Source: Henricia sp. BOLD:AAB3569 (taxonomy: Eukaryota; Echinodermata; Asteroidea; Spinulosida; Echinasteridae). From it: a stretch of 64,000 nucleotides of DNA. The stretch is taken from contig JBBELK010000096.1 of assembly GCA_037783545.1 (NCBI GenBank), positions 1,922,001-1,986,000 on the forward strand. The letters are read 5' to 3'. Of this stretch, positions 1 to 10,788 are shown piece by piece; within the stretch, counting starts at the first letter, position 1, and every line of letters begins with the position of its first letter. The notes under the pieces were generated by a model that searched no databases, was not told where the DNA came from, and saw only the letters and a list, made by a program, of their open reading frames with translations. The translations under genes and the position numbers were made by a program.

Positions 1-999
1 ATTGCACACGTGACAAAGGGTTCCAAATCCTTTTCTATTGAACAACAATGCTACTGTCAATCACTCTTGGTGGTTTGGAGCTTACCCTGCGGTATGTGGG
101 TCTTTTGAGCTTGGGTTATGATCGACGTTGTTTGTCTTTAATATTGTAGCGTGATTTTCTTTGGTTGCTGTTTTTTTTTTAAATTGTACTTTTTATAATT
201 ATCAAGTTTTGACTTTAATTAAAAACTGTCATAAAGTGCAATTCAAGAGTTTTTAAAATGTTCAATGCCTGAATCTACCCTGGTGTTAATGTTTTCACTC
301 TTTTATAATTATCAAGTTTTGATTTCAATTCAAAAAACTGTTGTAAGTAATAACATGCAAATCACTAGTTTTGAAATTTTTTAATGCTTTTCAATGTGTT
401 CAGTTTGGCATTGTTTTGGCAGTAATAAAAAAAAAACAATTTCGCATTGCTTAAAAAAGTAGGCTCAATTCTAACCTGTGGAGAAAACAAAATAAATGTA
501 ATTTTTTATTAATCATTAATTTCCGTTTTTATTCTGCCTTTGATGCAAATCTTGACCAATCTCTCTTGTAGATACGGGGATACGGCTTTTCCTTTGCAAT
601 GAAAACAAAACTATGTAGATCCCTATACGATAGATTTTTAATTGGTTTATTGTGTTATTCCAGTGTTATATTTTTTCAATATGAGTTTTAAAAATTCAAA
701 AAGGGAAAACAACCTTAATAAAAACGGGAACCAAATGTGTTTTCCCAAAGGATTTTTCGCCGCTAGAGGGCCCACATTCGGTAGCTATACTGTGCGTGAA
801 TGCGCGCCACCGCATTGGTCGAGACTTCATCAGAATGATTCGAATGATTGACAGTGAAACAGACAACCAGTACTATAGGACGCAATATTAATCCCTGGGA
901 ACTTGATACGTACATCTCTATGATGATGCCGCGCGTCGGTGACTAACAGGAGCGGGTTTGCATGACTGGCTTAATCTCCTTTGTGCATCATAATTGACT
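1..999. other. AT-rich upstream flank, no gene recognised
   Basis: I see no coding exon or recognisable mobile element here. The stretch has long A and T runs and two loosely similar blocks, each containing ttataattatcaagttttga (about 195 and 303). A short upstream ORF (ATG at 962, stop at 995-997) lies just before the TRAPPC4 exon 1 region. The promoter of TRAPPC4 should lie here, but I cannot point to a specific element. Confidence 0.5.
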
Positions 1000-1079
1000 G
1001 GGTACGAAACGACTTGGGTACGAAACGACCAGGGTACGAAACGACTTGGGTACGAAACGACCAGGGTACGAAACGACCT
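1000..1079 (+). repeat. 5 x 16-bp tandem repeat just upstream of TRAPPC4 start
   Basis: Five adjacent copies of gggtacgaaacgacNN run from 1000 to 1079. The last two bases alternate tt / ca / tt / ca / ct, so the array also has a 32-bp higher-order period. It ends 40 bases before the TRAPPC4 ATG, so it is in the 5' UTR or core promoter. It may bind a factor or simply be a young minisatellite; the sequence does not decide this. Confidence 0.9.
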
Positions 1080-1119
1080 GCTTCGCTTTTTTTTGCTCGA
1101 GATTTATAGAAACAAGAAA

Positions 1120-1296
1120 ATGACCATTTACAGTGTGTATGTTATAAACCGGGCCGGTGGCCTAATCTATCAAATGGACCATAATCAACCGAAGACTGAA
1201 GTGGAAAAGACATTCAGTTTTCCTTTGGAACTCGCGCTCAAAATTTACGACGAACGGGTGATCGTTTCGTTCGGGCAGCGCGGGACGGCATTAAAG
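1120..1296 (+). CDS. TRAPPC4: TRAPPC4 (synbindin) exon 1
   Basis: The first 59 codons encode the start of TRAPP complex subunit 4, a Sybindin/longin-type subunit of the vesicle-tethering and Rab1/Rab11 GEF complexes at ER-Golgi membranes. Diagnostic pieces are [14 protein letters not shown] near the N-terminus, EKTFSFPL in the middle and [11 protein letters not shown] at the end, all typical of the animal protein. The ATG at 1120 gives the family's usual start. A good donor follows (aaag/gtaagg at 1297). One oddity: exon 2 needs a phase-1 junction, but this exon ends in phase 0. The bases gacggcattaaag before the donor would read DGIK in the expected phase, so one base seems missing, or two extra, in the G-rich stretch at about 1279-1284. 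This could be a real frameshift or an assembly error in a G run. Exons 2 and 3 are far downstream on the same strand. Confidence 0.9.
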
Positions 1297-4061
1297 GTAA
1301 GGGAAGGATCAAGGATAGGAATTCTGTACCCGGACGTTACCCCTAGAATGTGGGATAATGTATCCCCCATAGGTAATGTTGTTTTTTTCCAATATGGCAA
1401 CTCCGGCTTTTACCGAATGCCTGGATCATGCATGTAGACGCATCGCACATGTTCCCGTTCATTTCCCAACATTTTTTAGGAGAATTTAATGGACAAATGG
1501 TACCGAAATTCCGTAGACACACGCAAGGTAAGTGTCTCAAGAACTATCAGACGGAGTTTGGTGGCGATTGGGCAGCGGATTATTGCGCTAGCCGAAAACG
1601 TTTTAGGCCATCGGAATGAAAGTCATCAGTCAGTCCGCAGCGCGCACAAAAGTGCTTCCTTTTATGTGCACAGTATGCACGCGTGACTTCAGCCAGTTGC
1701 AGTCTTGCATATTTAATGAGCTTGAACAGCCTGTCGAAAACCAAGGATTTCTCATTCATTTCTAGGGATCTGAACAATAAGAGTAGTATTTTCGGTAAGA
1801 TGAGAAACATATCTGTCGTCGAGTATCACTATTTTATGTTTTTTTTGTATTTTGAGTTGAGAAATATTCAAGAAAAAACACGTCAAAAAAGACGACAAAA
1901 GACACCCAAAACATCGGCAAATATCTCCCTTTGTCACTACTTGCAGCAGTCCATGTTTACCTTTTATACAAAGAATATGTAATATTCTATCCATAAATAA
2001 TGAAAATTGTACGTACTTTTGTCTAGTCCAGTCAGGAAACAGCGAAATCCAACCGCATTCCCAAAAAACACAAACCCAAAATTACCGCCGTGGCACCGCA
2101 TAGTTTCCCGTAGTCCGATTGGCTAACGATGACGTCATTGCTAGTTCCAGATTAGACTGGTTTCAAGTCCACCAATGTTTTCGTGGGTTGTACCATGGAG
2201 CTATAGTTATTGAATGCATGTATAGGTCTACCTTGATTTCCTTTTCTCCTCTTCGAACAGTATAGTTAAGCCCCCATAAATCGAGTTAAATTCAAACCGG
2301 TGTAAAAAATTCTCAAAGCATAGCCAAGTGTGTATTCAATCTTAGTTTTGATCATTTTTTCCTAAAAATCACTTAGCTAGGATCTGAAGCTTGTTTTAAT
2401 GTTTACACAAGATTGAAGTAATTTCCTAATCTTCTGGTTCCTTGTTCTATGCCTCCATCTGTAAAAATAAATTTTAAACAGTAATCAGTCTAGTTGGGAA
2501 AAGGATTATATGACACAGGAAACATGACAGATTGTTAACGGTTCTTTTTAATTTATTCAATGTCACACATCTTTGGATACTACACAGCAACTGATAAATA
2601 AATCTGTTAAAACAACTACATGACTTATGATTGACATATGGTGGATTTCAAAACCGTTATTATTGCAAAAAATGTAACCATAATGAAAAACCACGAGCGG
2701 AATAGTCACAACAGGTTCTGTTGTTGCAGAGAGTGTATAATTACATAAATATTATAAAACGTTTTTTAAAACTTGATAACTGCCACACATGTAAACACTG
2801 TCTGATTAGAGTTGCTAAAGTATACTGGATCAACTGTAAAAGACAAATACATGTATGACGATACAAAATATATGGTTCATTGCTTGTACATGTATTTCAA
2901 GCTGCACAGATCCCAAAAATAAAATATTGGTTGTATCTCTCATCAGCTGGTTTAAAATCATATACAGGTACATGTACATCTAAACTCTAGGTGGGACTTG
3001 CACTAACATGCATAACAAACATGAAGTACAAGTTATTAATATCAGTTGACAATTTTGACATACATTGTAATTAAAATAGCACACTGGTACAAACCCTGCA
3101 AAAAAAGTCTTGCATAAATACACACACTGCCACATTTCTGTATAGGATAAGTACTGCAACTTAATTACCGGTAAATGTATGTTTTTTAGTTCCTTGGCAG
3201 AATGCTTGACACTATGTCAAAAGACAAGTGAGTGAGTTAGAATGACTAAAATTACCAGGGATAATTGCCGGAGTCTCTGTGAAGTTGTCAGGAGATGACT
3301 GTGTCTCAGATGAACTTTGCCATTGTGCTTCTGATTCTGCATACATGTACATAATAGCAGGTCCCCATGATGACCACTGCAGTAATTTAAAATAGTTAAA
3401 ACAAAATTAGTGAGCACTAATAATAAATCAAGGGGAGGGGGAGGGGGTGTTGTGCCGTGCAGATTTAACTAACATTTTGAGTGGGGAAAATTTAACATTT
3501 CCTGAGGAAATACTTAAAAAATCGCAGTGGCTATATATAGTTACCTGTAAACCATAACGCGTTAAGAAATGCATATAGTTACGGTATTGCAACTGCGTAA
3601 ATCACTGCATCGATGATATCAGGGGGCGAGTCGGTCGGGGGGCGAGTTGGAAAGGGGCCGAGTACATAAGGTGGCGACTTGACCTGATTCCAACTTAATT
3701 ACCAATAGGCATACCTTATGAAAAACATAAGTGGGATAAACAAATTTAAGATTTCTTTTAAATTGTGTGAAGAAAGACTTAACAATTTGTCAGCCTGACT
3801 CGTATGTTTTGCACTCAAAGTCTAAAGCCATGATCGACTCCCCAAATTTCCCTCAACTTTGAAGTCGAGTCGGTCAACGGACGAGTTGGTCCAATGGTCG
3901 AGTTGACTGTCATGAATGTGTTTAGGCGCATTTCTACAATGTCTGCGTGCGTACGTACGTGTGCAGCCACAGTAACATCGCACTGCTAAAAGGGTGAAAT
4001 CTCGCGGTAAAATCGTAGCGCAAAAACATTGAAAAAACTCTTTCAGCAAGCCACATGGCAC
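1297..4061. other. Start of TRAPPC4 intron 1, no gene recognised
   Basis: No coding exon is seen. A stretch at about 1325-1420 (a cggacgttacccctagaa block followed by tgggataatgtatccccc) matches the reverse complement of about 24360-24435, and gttttaggccatcggaatgaaagtcat (near 1600) matches the reverse complement of about 24325-24355. This is therefore probably an old dispersed repeat. A short motif ttttgtctagtccagtcagga (about 2018) recurs near 23435. The rest (2200-4060) is AT-rich intronic sequence. Confidence 0.5.
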
Positions 4062-4182
4062 GTAGACTTGGTTCCAAGTCCGAGATCCTGTTTTGTTTTC
4101 CGTTTCCGATTTTTGAAATGTATGGACAGGGAACTAGTCTATTTCGGTTCAGGATCTCGGACTTGGGAATCCTGCACGCCAG
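4062..4182. repeat. Small palindromic repeat (MITE-like), copy 1
   Basis: The block begins ggttccaagtccgagatcctg and ends with the inverted aggatctcggacttgggaat. The reverse complement of the whole block occurs at about 23250-23372, and again in the duplicated segment at about 61220-61342. No coding capacity. It lies about 230 bases upstream of the helicase start codon. Confidence 0.75.
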
Positions 4183-4412
4183 TTGTACACGGTCTATGGG
4201 AATTAAGTCCAAAACAGGACGTAACGATATGATTGGTCGATGTCGCAGGGAGCCTTACGTTTAATGAATATTCATTAGAAATCTCCTAGAGGATGCATTG
4301 TACGGGTACGAACTTTTTCTTATAATCCGTGTCGGCTGCACTATATCGCGTCGAGTCATTGGAAATTCTTCCTACGCGCGAATGAAAACAGTCAATAAAA
4401 CCAAGTTTACAA

Positions 4413-4601
4413 ATGGATAAACCGGACAAAAATGTAATGAAATCAGCAATTGAGACGGTGAAAGCATCTGCAGGTATTAAGCATGACTTGAAGCCTCAAC
4501 AAATAGATGCACTTAAAAGCTTTCTGCGTGGTAACGACACTTTCGTCAACCTTCCGACTGGCTTCGGGAAATCACTGATTTACCAATTAGCGCCAACATG
4601 T
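4413..4601 (+). CDS. RecQ-like helicase exon 1, 5' part
   Basis: 63 codons from the ATG at 4413 (aaATGgat context), rich in Lys and ending in the Walker A region (residues about 47-60). The frame runs into the LTR at 4602 and would terminate about 25 codons later inside the element. The downstream remainder of this exon (9 codons) is at 10575-10601. Confidence 0.85.
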
Positions 4602-4874
4602 TGTAACGGGTTCTTTGTTACCTTAAATTGCTCAGGCACACAAACAGGAGTCCTAATACGAGTTTGTAAAGATTAAAACACGGAATTGGAACATTCATTT
4701 ATTTAACCTCGAGATTCAGCGATCTTCCATCTTTTGCCACAACAGGAAGAACTATCCCAGCATGCTTTGCTATGCTGACCTAGAATCTTATTAACATAAA
4801 GGGCAAACTAATTAGCATACAAGGTGGACTGTTCCATTAGCATAAAGTGGGTGTTACTTAAGTAGACCGCTACA
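4602..4874 (-). repeat. LTR of element A (3' LTR in element sense)
   Basis: Starts tgtaacgggttctttgtt and ends gtagaccgctaca. Direct repeat of 10293-10570, which has an extra gtaac-type 5-bp stretch. Confidence 0.95.
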
Positions 4875-4886
4875 CTCCCCCCTCCT
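4875..4886 (-). other. Polypurine tract of element A
   Basis: On the - strand this reads aggaggggggag immediately before the 3' LTR, the position expected for the plus-strand primer. Confidence 0.85.
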
Positions 4887-5378
4887 AGACTGTGTCTCAA
4901 AAATTGAAATACATGTAGATATGGGAGTGATTTGAATAACTTCCTTAAGAAAAACCTGAAAACATTCACAAAATAAGGTTCGCTTAAGAAATGTATCATT
5001 AATAAATACAGACATGTACAGTTCAATTGTTTTCACCTATTTAAACAAAAAAATTGGCTGACTTTAGCCTTTTACTACATCAATGACTCTGTATTTGCTG
5101 GCAAAATTTAGTGTTTTTTTGTTTTGTTTTTTGTTTTTTAAAACTGTCCAGCAAGTTATACAAGTTTAAATGTTCATTTAGCATAAAGTTAGTATATGGA
5201 TCATGATGTTCAATAAAGTAGAAAATCACTTTTTTGTTTCACTTAAACAACATTCAAAACAGAGTTAGAGACTCATCTTAGTGTACTAAAGAATAAGTAA
5301 CATTATAAACAAGTTATAATACATGTTAAAACACTTGAAAACATGTATAAGTGTCTTGTGTACAGTCATTAAAGGGGC
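4887..5378. other. 3' untranslated part of element A
   Basis: AT-rich sequence between the integrase stop and the polypurine tract. No ORF of note. Confidence 0.6.
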
Positions 5379-6868
5379 TCACACTTTGAGTGGTTTGATC
5401 TGGCCAACATGCACAACAAGCTCTTTGTGTGGCTGCTCAGCGTGTTTGAGTTTGACATTAACCGGTGTTAGCACTTCTTTTACTACGAACGGTCCCATCC
5501 ATGGTGGCGCTAACTTGGCACTGAACGACTTCGCAGCATCTGATTGCGGGTGAGTGCGAACCATCACATGATCGCCGGGTTTCACTGCGCATTTAGTGCG
5601 AGTCTTATCATAATAGTGTTTGCGCTTGCGCTGAGCCTTTTGTGCATGTTCGCCGGCCTTCTCGCGAGTTGTCTGAATGTCCGGCTGTGAATTGTCCAGA
5701 TTATCAGTGTTCCATTTGTTCGCGAGTGGGGTTCTCAGGCTGCGTCCAAACATCAGCACGGCGGGCTCCACACCCGTGCTCTCGTGCATTACAGAGTTGA
5801 GTGCGTATGCGAATTCCGCGATGTGCGTATCCCATGCGCGATGGTCGGAGCCGGTATACGCTTGCATCATGCATTTGATGTTGCGATTGACGCGCTCTAC
5901 CCAGTTACTTTGGGGGTGGTAAGGGGAAATGAAACATTGTTCTACACCCCAGTCGGCGCAGACAGTTGCGACGACACGACTCCTTAGCTGGGGGCCATTG
6001 TCGGACAGGAGCGACTGTGGCGGTCCGTAGCGACAGAAAAGTTGTCGTACCAGGGTGCAGGCAACCGTTTTCCCTGTGGAGTTATTCAAGGGGAAAATCT
6101 CGGTCCATTTAGTATAGTGGTCTACTGCGACCAATAAGTATTCGTGGCCACCGTGGCTTTTTGGGAGAGGTCCCATAAGGTCTATGGCCACGACTTCCCA
6201 GGGGGCGCTCGATCGCATGGAGAGCATGTAGCCTGCTGGTTTCTGATTGGTTGGTTTTGTGCTTTGACACGTGCGACATGCGCGGACGAAATCTCTCACA
6301 GTTTTCGAGATACCTTTCCACCACAGGTGCTGACTGGCTATGCGGTGTAAAGTCTTTGTTCTGCCGAGGTGTCCTGAAAGTGGCTTAGCGTGACATTCGA
6401 CGATAACGTCTTTCTGTAGCGATTGTGGTACTACGACAGCCCATGCAGAATTAACATAGCGAAGAAGAACGTCATTGTGGACGCGATATTCCCTGGCTTC
6501 CTTGTCAATGCGTTTCGCTTTGTCCGATTAAGATGGCAAATCTTTGTCGTCAAGGAATTTTATGAGGTGACAAAGGTTGAGATCGTCCTTTTGTGCCTGC
6601 TTGAGTTGCTCGCGATTAAACGATGTAGAGCGATAAGCGGTGTTGGTGTTTGACTGACACGTTTTGTTCCATTCCAACTGCTTGTGGTTTTCCCAGCGTT
6701 GTTTTTTGCAAGCTGGACAGGAGTATTGAGGCATAGCGAGGGCGCGTTTGGGTCGCACATGGACGCATTTCTGGTGGAACCACGCGTTACAATCGTCACA
6801 CTGGATCCAATTGATTACTGTTCCGCGAGGTTTTAGACACGGGTTAGCTGCACAGGTAGAGTTGTCAT
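5379..6868 (-). pseudogene. Element A: PHD-type finger and integrase region of pol
   Basis: In element sense, the frame after RNase H (one base shifted near 6890) encodes a Cys4-His-Cys3 finger at 6854-6708, with WIQCDDC and WFHQKC, typical of PHD fingers. The integrase follows in the same frame: an N-terminal His2Cys2 zinc module (H...GH...CRTC, about 6410-6265), then the DDE core with AIDLMGP, LSDNGPQ and a WVERVNR glutamate region, then a basic C-terminus ending at 5379. A single in-frame TAA at 6530-6528 interrupts the linker before the zinc module. The integrase would insert element cDNA. The PHD-type finger could read histone tails and guide integration, but that is inference. Confidence 0.85.
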
Positions 6869-8773
6869 CCTGTACAGAGTCTGAGGGTAAATAAACGTTG
6901 GTCTGGATAACTCCAACCGTACGATATTCGGAGTTTCTGCGATTCTGGAAAGCGCGTCAGGTACGCAGTGCTGCTGGCCTGGCCTGTATACTACGTCAAA
7001 CGAGAAATCCTGCAATCGCAGAACCCAACGGGCTAGTATGCCAGTTTGTTTCGCTTTGCGAAAAAGCCAACACAAGGCCTGATGATCTGTGACCACGCGA
7101 CAACGATGACCCTCCAGATAAGGGCGCCACTTTTCCATTGCCCAAACGACCGCGAGGCATTCTCTCTCGGTCGCGCTATAGTTACGTTCTGCGGCTGACA
7201 ATGCTCTGCTCGCAAATGCCAGTGTGCGTTGGGAGTCGCCTTGACTCTGAAGCAGTACCGCACCCAATCCGCAGTCACTCGCGTCTGTATGTACAGCGAA
7301 ATTTCCATCTGGAGCTGGGTACCAGAGAATAGGCTCTGATGTAAGCACATTGCGCAAGTCGTCGAACGCAGCTTGACATGCCGGAGACCATTCCCAGTTG
7401 GTGTTCTTTCTACGTAGCTGGTACAAAGGCTCTGCTCGTTCGGCAAAATTGGGGATAAACTTCGCGTACCATGCCACCATCCCGATGAAGCGTTGGAGCT
7501 GCTTCAGCGTATTGGGCACGGGGTATGCGAGGATAGACGAGACTTTGTCCGGGTTTGGGCGAATTCCATCGGCGCTCACGATATGACCAAGGTACAGCAT
7601 TTCTGTGCAGCCGAAGTTGCATTTTTCGATGTTAACTGTCAAGCCCGCGTTATGAAGTCGCGTCAATATTTCGCGAAGGTCGCATAAGTGTTGTTCCACG
7701 GTCAACGAGTAGCACACTATATCGTCGAGATATACGTAGCAGTTTCGACCGACAAGATCACCCAATATCTCGGACATTAGTCTTTGAAAACTGGCTGGGC
7801 CGTTCACGACCCCAAAAGGGAGGACGGTGAATTCAAACAGTCCTTCCTCGCAAATAAAGGCAGTTTTTTCAGTGTCTTCAGCAGCGAGGGACATTTGCCA
7901 ATATCCACTACGAAGGTCGAGTGAACTGAAGACTGCTGCTCCATGTAGGGAGTCCAATATCGTGTCTATTGTGGGCATAGGATACGAGTCGAGTTTAGTA
8001 ACGCTGTTCAGTTTGCGATAGTCGATGCAAAATCTGTAACCTCCGGTTTTCTTTGGAATCATCAGAACCGGGGCTGCCATGGGGGATTTCGATGGGATAA
8101 CCTTTCCCGAAGCAATGAGTTTTTTGAGCTCGTCATGTAGTGCGCTTTTGCGTTCGGGTGATAGGGGGTAAGGGGGACAGCGCTGTGGTGGCGCGTCACC
8201 AATGTCGATGTAGTGCCTGGCCACTTCTGTATGGCCTGGTTGGTCAGAGACGACGTCGGCAAAATCACTTAGGAGAGCATCGATTTCGTTTCTGAGATCT
8301 ATGTCCGTCTCCAGTGAGTTGTATGTATCAGTTACAGCTTCCGCGACAAGGTTTGGGGGCTGCGCCGGAATTCCTTGAAGAGGGAACTTGATGTGATGAT
8401 TATCGCCGGTACTTTCGGACCAGTAACAGTTATCGCTAAAGTCCAGAATTAAGTGCGCCTTTTGTACGAAGTCCACTCCAAGCAGAATGGGTGCGGGTAG
8501 GCGGGCAACGCGAAGAAGTTGAATTTGAGTTTCACAACCGCCCACACACAATGTTGCCTCAACAGCACCGTGCGTGTTAAGTTCGCTTCCATCCACCATT
8601 AGGAGGGGCTCGCTTTTGGCCTGGTCAGTGTCAAGAAACGTGAAGTCACGGCAGGTTGATTCAGCTATCAACGAAAGACTAGAACCTGTGTCCACGAGTG
8701 CAGTGGTTTTCTGGTCGTCAATGGTTACGTCGACCAGGGGGGCCTCCAACGTGAAATGGCGTTGTTTGCACAA
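6833..8773 (-). CDS. Element A pol: protease, reverse transcriptase, RNase H
   Basis: 646-codon open frame. An aspartic protease active site DTGSS lies at residue about 28. The RT follows with CIDYRKLN, SSLDLRSGYW and YLDD (about residue 348). RNase H has HTDAS (about residue 493) and TDHQAL. The ORF overlaps the end of gag by about 55 bases in another frame, consistent with frameshifted gag-pol expression. It closes at 6833 because of a one-base shift in the linker, after which the PHD-integrase part continues in a different frame. Confidence 0.93.
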   Translation of the reverse strand: MCKQRHFTLEAPLVDVTIDDQKTTALVDTGSSLSLIAESTCRDFTFLDTDQAKSEPLLMVDGSELNTHGAVEATLCVGGCETQIQLLRVARLPAPILLGVDFVQKAHLILDFSDNCYWSESTGDNHHIKFPLQGIPAQPPNLVAEAVTDTYNSLETDIDLRNEIDALLSDFADVVSDQPGHTEVARHYIDIGDAPPQRCPPYPLSPERKSALHDELKKLIASGKVIPSKSPMAAPVLMIPKKTGGYRFCIDYRKLNSVTKLDSYPMPTIDTILDSLHGAAVFSSLDLRSGYWQMSLAAEDTEKTAFICEEGLFEFTVLPFGVVNGPASFQRLMSEILGDLVGRNCYVYLDDIVCYSLTVEQHLCDLREILTRLHNAGLTVNIEKCNFGCTEMLYLGHIVSADGIRPNPDKVSSILAYPVPNTLKQLQRFIGMVAWYAKFIPNFAERAEPLYQLRRKNTNWEWSPACQAAFDDLRNVLTSEPILWYPAPDGNFAVHTDASDCGLGAVLLQSQGDSQRTLAFASRALSAAERNYSATERECLAVVWAMEKWRPYLEGHRCRVVTDHQALCWLFRKAKQTGILARWVLRLQDFSFDVVYRPGQQHCVPDALSRIAETPNIVRLELSRPTFIYPQTLYRMTTLPVQLTRV

Positions 8774-9965
8774 AATTGATCTTGTTCGGGCCTTGACTCT
8801 GCGGCTTGCTTTCTGTCTTGTTTACGAAAGGTGGTGGTTTTGGGCTCGCTTGCGATTCTAAAGGTGGAGGGTATGGGCACTCCTGCACCCGATGACCCAT
8901 CTGTCTGCAACGGAAGCACACCATAGTGAACTGGCTTGGGCGTGAAGCGTTGAAAGTCTGTGGCATAGGCCTAGCTGCAGATGGTGGCAGTTTATTGACA
9001 AGTGAGAGCACTTTATTTGTCGACAGTGCCTGAGGAGGGTTAGCACTCCTTACAGTACCAAACGTCGTATTGTTAGTGACAGGAGTAGGGTGAGAGCGCT
9101 GATGCAGAAGCAGTTCATCAGCTGCTCTCGCAACCTCTTCTACAGTTGAGAGCTTTTTCTCCTGTAGTTTACAGCGCATGTTGTCATTGCGTACGGTCGA
9201 CAAAAACTGATCGATTATTATGCGGTGGAAACATCGCTTAACTTCAGGGGTATTCGCGAAGTCTTCCTCAACTTCCATCCACTTATTGAAGTGCTGGTGG
9301 AGGCGGTTTGCGTAGTCCTCAAAAGTTTCATCGCTTGTCTTGGTGTCCGATTTAAACAGTTGACGATAAGCCTCTGGTGTGCGGAAGTAACGCCGTTCGA
9401 TTGCTGCGACAATCGTATCAAAGTCCTTTTTGTCGGATTCACTTAACGAGTAGAATACTTTTTGCGCTTTACCCGTGAGATAAGGCTCGAAAAGTCTGGG
9501 CCAGTCTTATTTCGACTTTTTCGCGGCTGTCGCGAGTCGCCTGAAAGTCTCAATATAACAAGTGATGTCGTCATCATTACCGAGCTTGGGGAAGTCTGGG
9601 AGCTTAGGGCCGAGTTGTACGGGGGGCTTGTTCGAAGCTTTACTCACCGCTGCAGTAAATGACTCACACAGACGGTCAGTCTCCTCCCGACGGTTAATTT
9701 CGAGCTCACGAATGAGCTGCACGAGGTCTGTTACCCCGAGGCTTTTTGACTCAGCACTAGTAGTGTCTTCTATCAGGTGCGGTAGATCACACAGACACGC
9801 GATACGCTCATCTTTGGTCTTTACCTCTGCTGTATCAATATTGTTCAAATTGCACAATCTGCCTATATGCTCAGCAGTGAATCTGCACAAGTATACAGCT
9901 CTACTTGCATCTGACAATGACATGTTTGCAAAAGTTGTCAAAACAACACAATCATGAAGGCACAT
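8718..9965 (-). pseudogene. Element A gag
   Basis: One reading frame from ATG 9965 to stop 8718, interrupted by a single in-frame TAA at 9509-9507. The N-terminal part is capsid-like (LPDFPKL...CYIETF, then ARLFEPYL...FYSLSE after the stop). The C-terminal part holds one CCHC zinc knuckle (CFRCRQMGHRVQEC, near 8920) for RNA binding. About 415 codons in all. Confidence 0.85.
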
Positions 9966-10275
9966 GTACGAAGTGGGCGGAGCTTACAGCAGTCGACGGA
10001 CACTAGAGGGCGGTCACTAAACTGTGCAACAACCCGAAGTCCACATTTACTTAGGCTTCAAGAGTTTGCATATATAACAACGTGAGAGAAAGATTTTCTC
10101 GATCAAAAATAAGTTACTGACTTGGGCGAGGCCTTTAGTAACTAAATGTTTGTACAAAGTTTTCCGATGCGACGTGATCGGGATTGGTTGACGTACGTAC
10201 GTTGACGAAAATGTTCAGTTCAAAACTTCAATCCGATATAATCCACACAAAAATCGTTGGCCCTTAGTGCAATAC
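9966..10275. other. 5' untranslated leader of element A
   Basis: Non-coding sequence between gag and the primer binding site. Confidence 0.6.
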
Positions 10276-10291
10276 CCTGCCGACTACGCCA
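10276..10291 (-). other. Primer binding site of element A (tRNA-Ser-like)
   Basis: On the - strand tggcgtagtcggcagg starts one base inside the 5' LTR. It is complementary to the 3' end of a tRNA finishing CCTGCCGACTACGCCA, which is the acceptor/T-arm end typical of animal tRNA-Ser with its GTAGTCG 5' end. Confidence 0.8.
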
Positions 10292-10292
10292 G

Positions 10293-10570
10293 TGTAACGG
10301 GTTCTTTGTTACCTTAAATTGCTCAGGCACACAAACAGGAGTCCTAATACGAGTTTGTAAAGATTAAAACACGGAATTGGAACATTCATTTATTTAACCT
10401 CGAGATTCAGCGATCTTCCATCTTTTGCCACAACAGGAAGAACTATCCCAGCATGCTTTGCTATGCTGACCTAGAATCTTATTAACATAAAGGGCAAAGT
10501 AACCTAATTAGCATACAAGGTGGACTGTGCCATTAGCATAAAGTGGGTGTTACTTAAGTAGACCGCTACA
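10293..10570 (-). repeat. LTR of element A (5' LTR in element sense)
   Basis: Direct repeat of 4602-4874. It abuts the second ATGT duplication at 10571-10574. Confidence 0.95.
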
Positions 10571-10574
10571 ATGT

Positions 10575-10601
10575 GTTGATTATATTAATGGATCAAATAA
10601 G
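10575..10601 (+). CDS. RecQ-like helicase exon 1, 3' part
   Basis: Nine codons (VDYINGSNK) that continue the frame of 4413-4601 once the element and one duplicated ATGT are removed. A consensus donor gtaagt follows at 10602, and the next exon begins in the matching phase 0. Confidence 0.8.
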
Positions 10602-10788
10602 GTAAGTCGTGTGCATGTACAGGTACGAAGCATTCGATTTTGATTTTCGGCCACTTCGCCTCATTTCCGCTTTTGAAACATGCATGGCATATGTCATTAA
10701 GTTCGCCCCATCTGCCCATCATGTCCGTAAACATTACGGTGATAACCGATTACCACTTCGCCCTAGGCTCAGGGCTAGAGTGTGGTTG

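Larger units (their letters stand above)
4602..10570 (-). mobile_element. Gypsy/Ty3 LTR retrotransposon A, full length, in RecQ exon
   Basis: A complete element on the - strand. LTRs of 273 bp (4602-4874) and 278 bp (10293-10570) start TG and end CA and differ by a 5-bp indel and few substitutions, so the insertion is young. It is flanked by ATGT at 4598-4601 and 10571-10574. A tRNA-Ser-type primer binding site and a purine tract sit at the proper inner ends. Gag and pol are present but carry stop codons and a frameshift, so this copy is not autonomous. Pol order is protease, RT, RNase H, PHD-type finger, integrase. Confidence 0.95.

Noticed and set aside
994..1437. Single 147-residue ORF over the tandem repeat and TRAPPC4 exon 1
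   Set aside because: The part before 1120 is the 16-bp repeat translated, and the part after 1296 is intron. Only 1120-1296 matches a protein.
4602..4676. C-terminal residues of the 87-codon ORF starting at 4413
   Set aside because: They are translated from the LTR of element A, not from the helicase.
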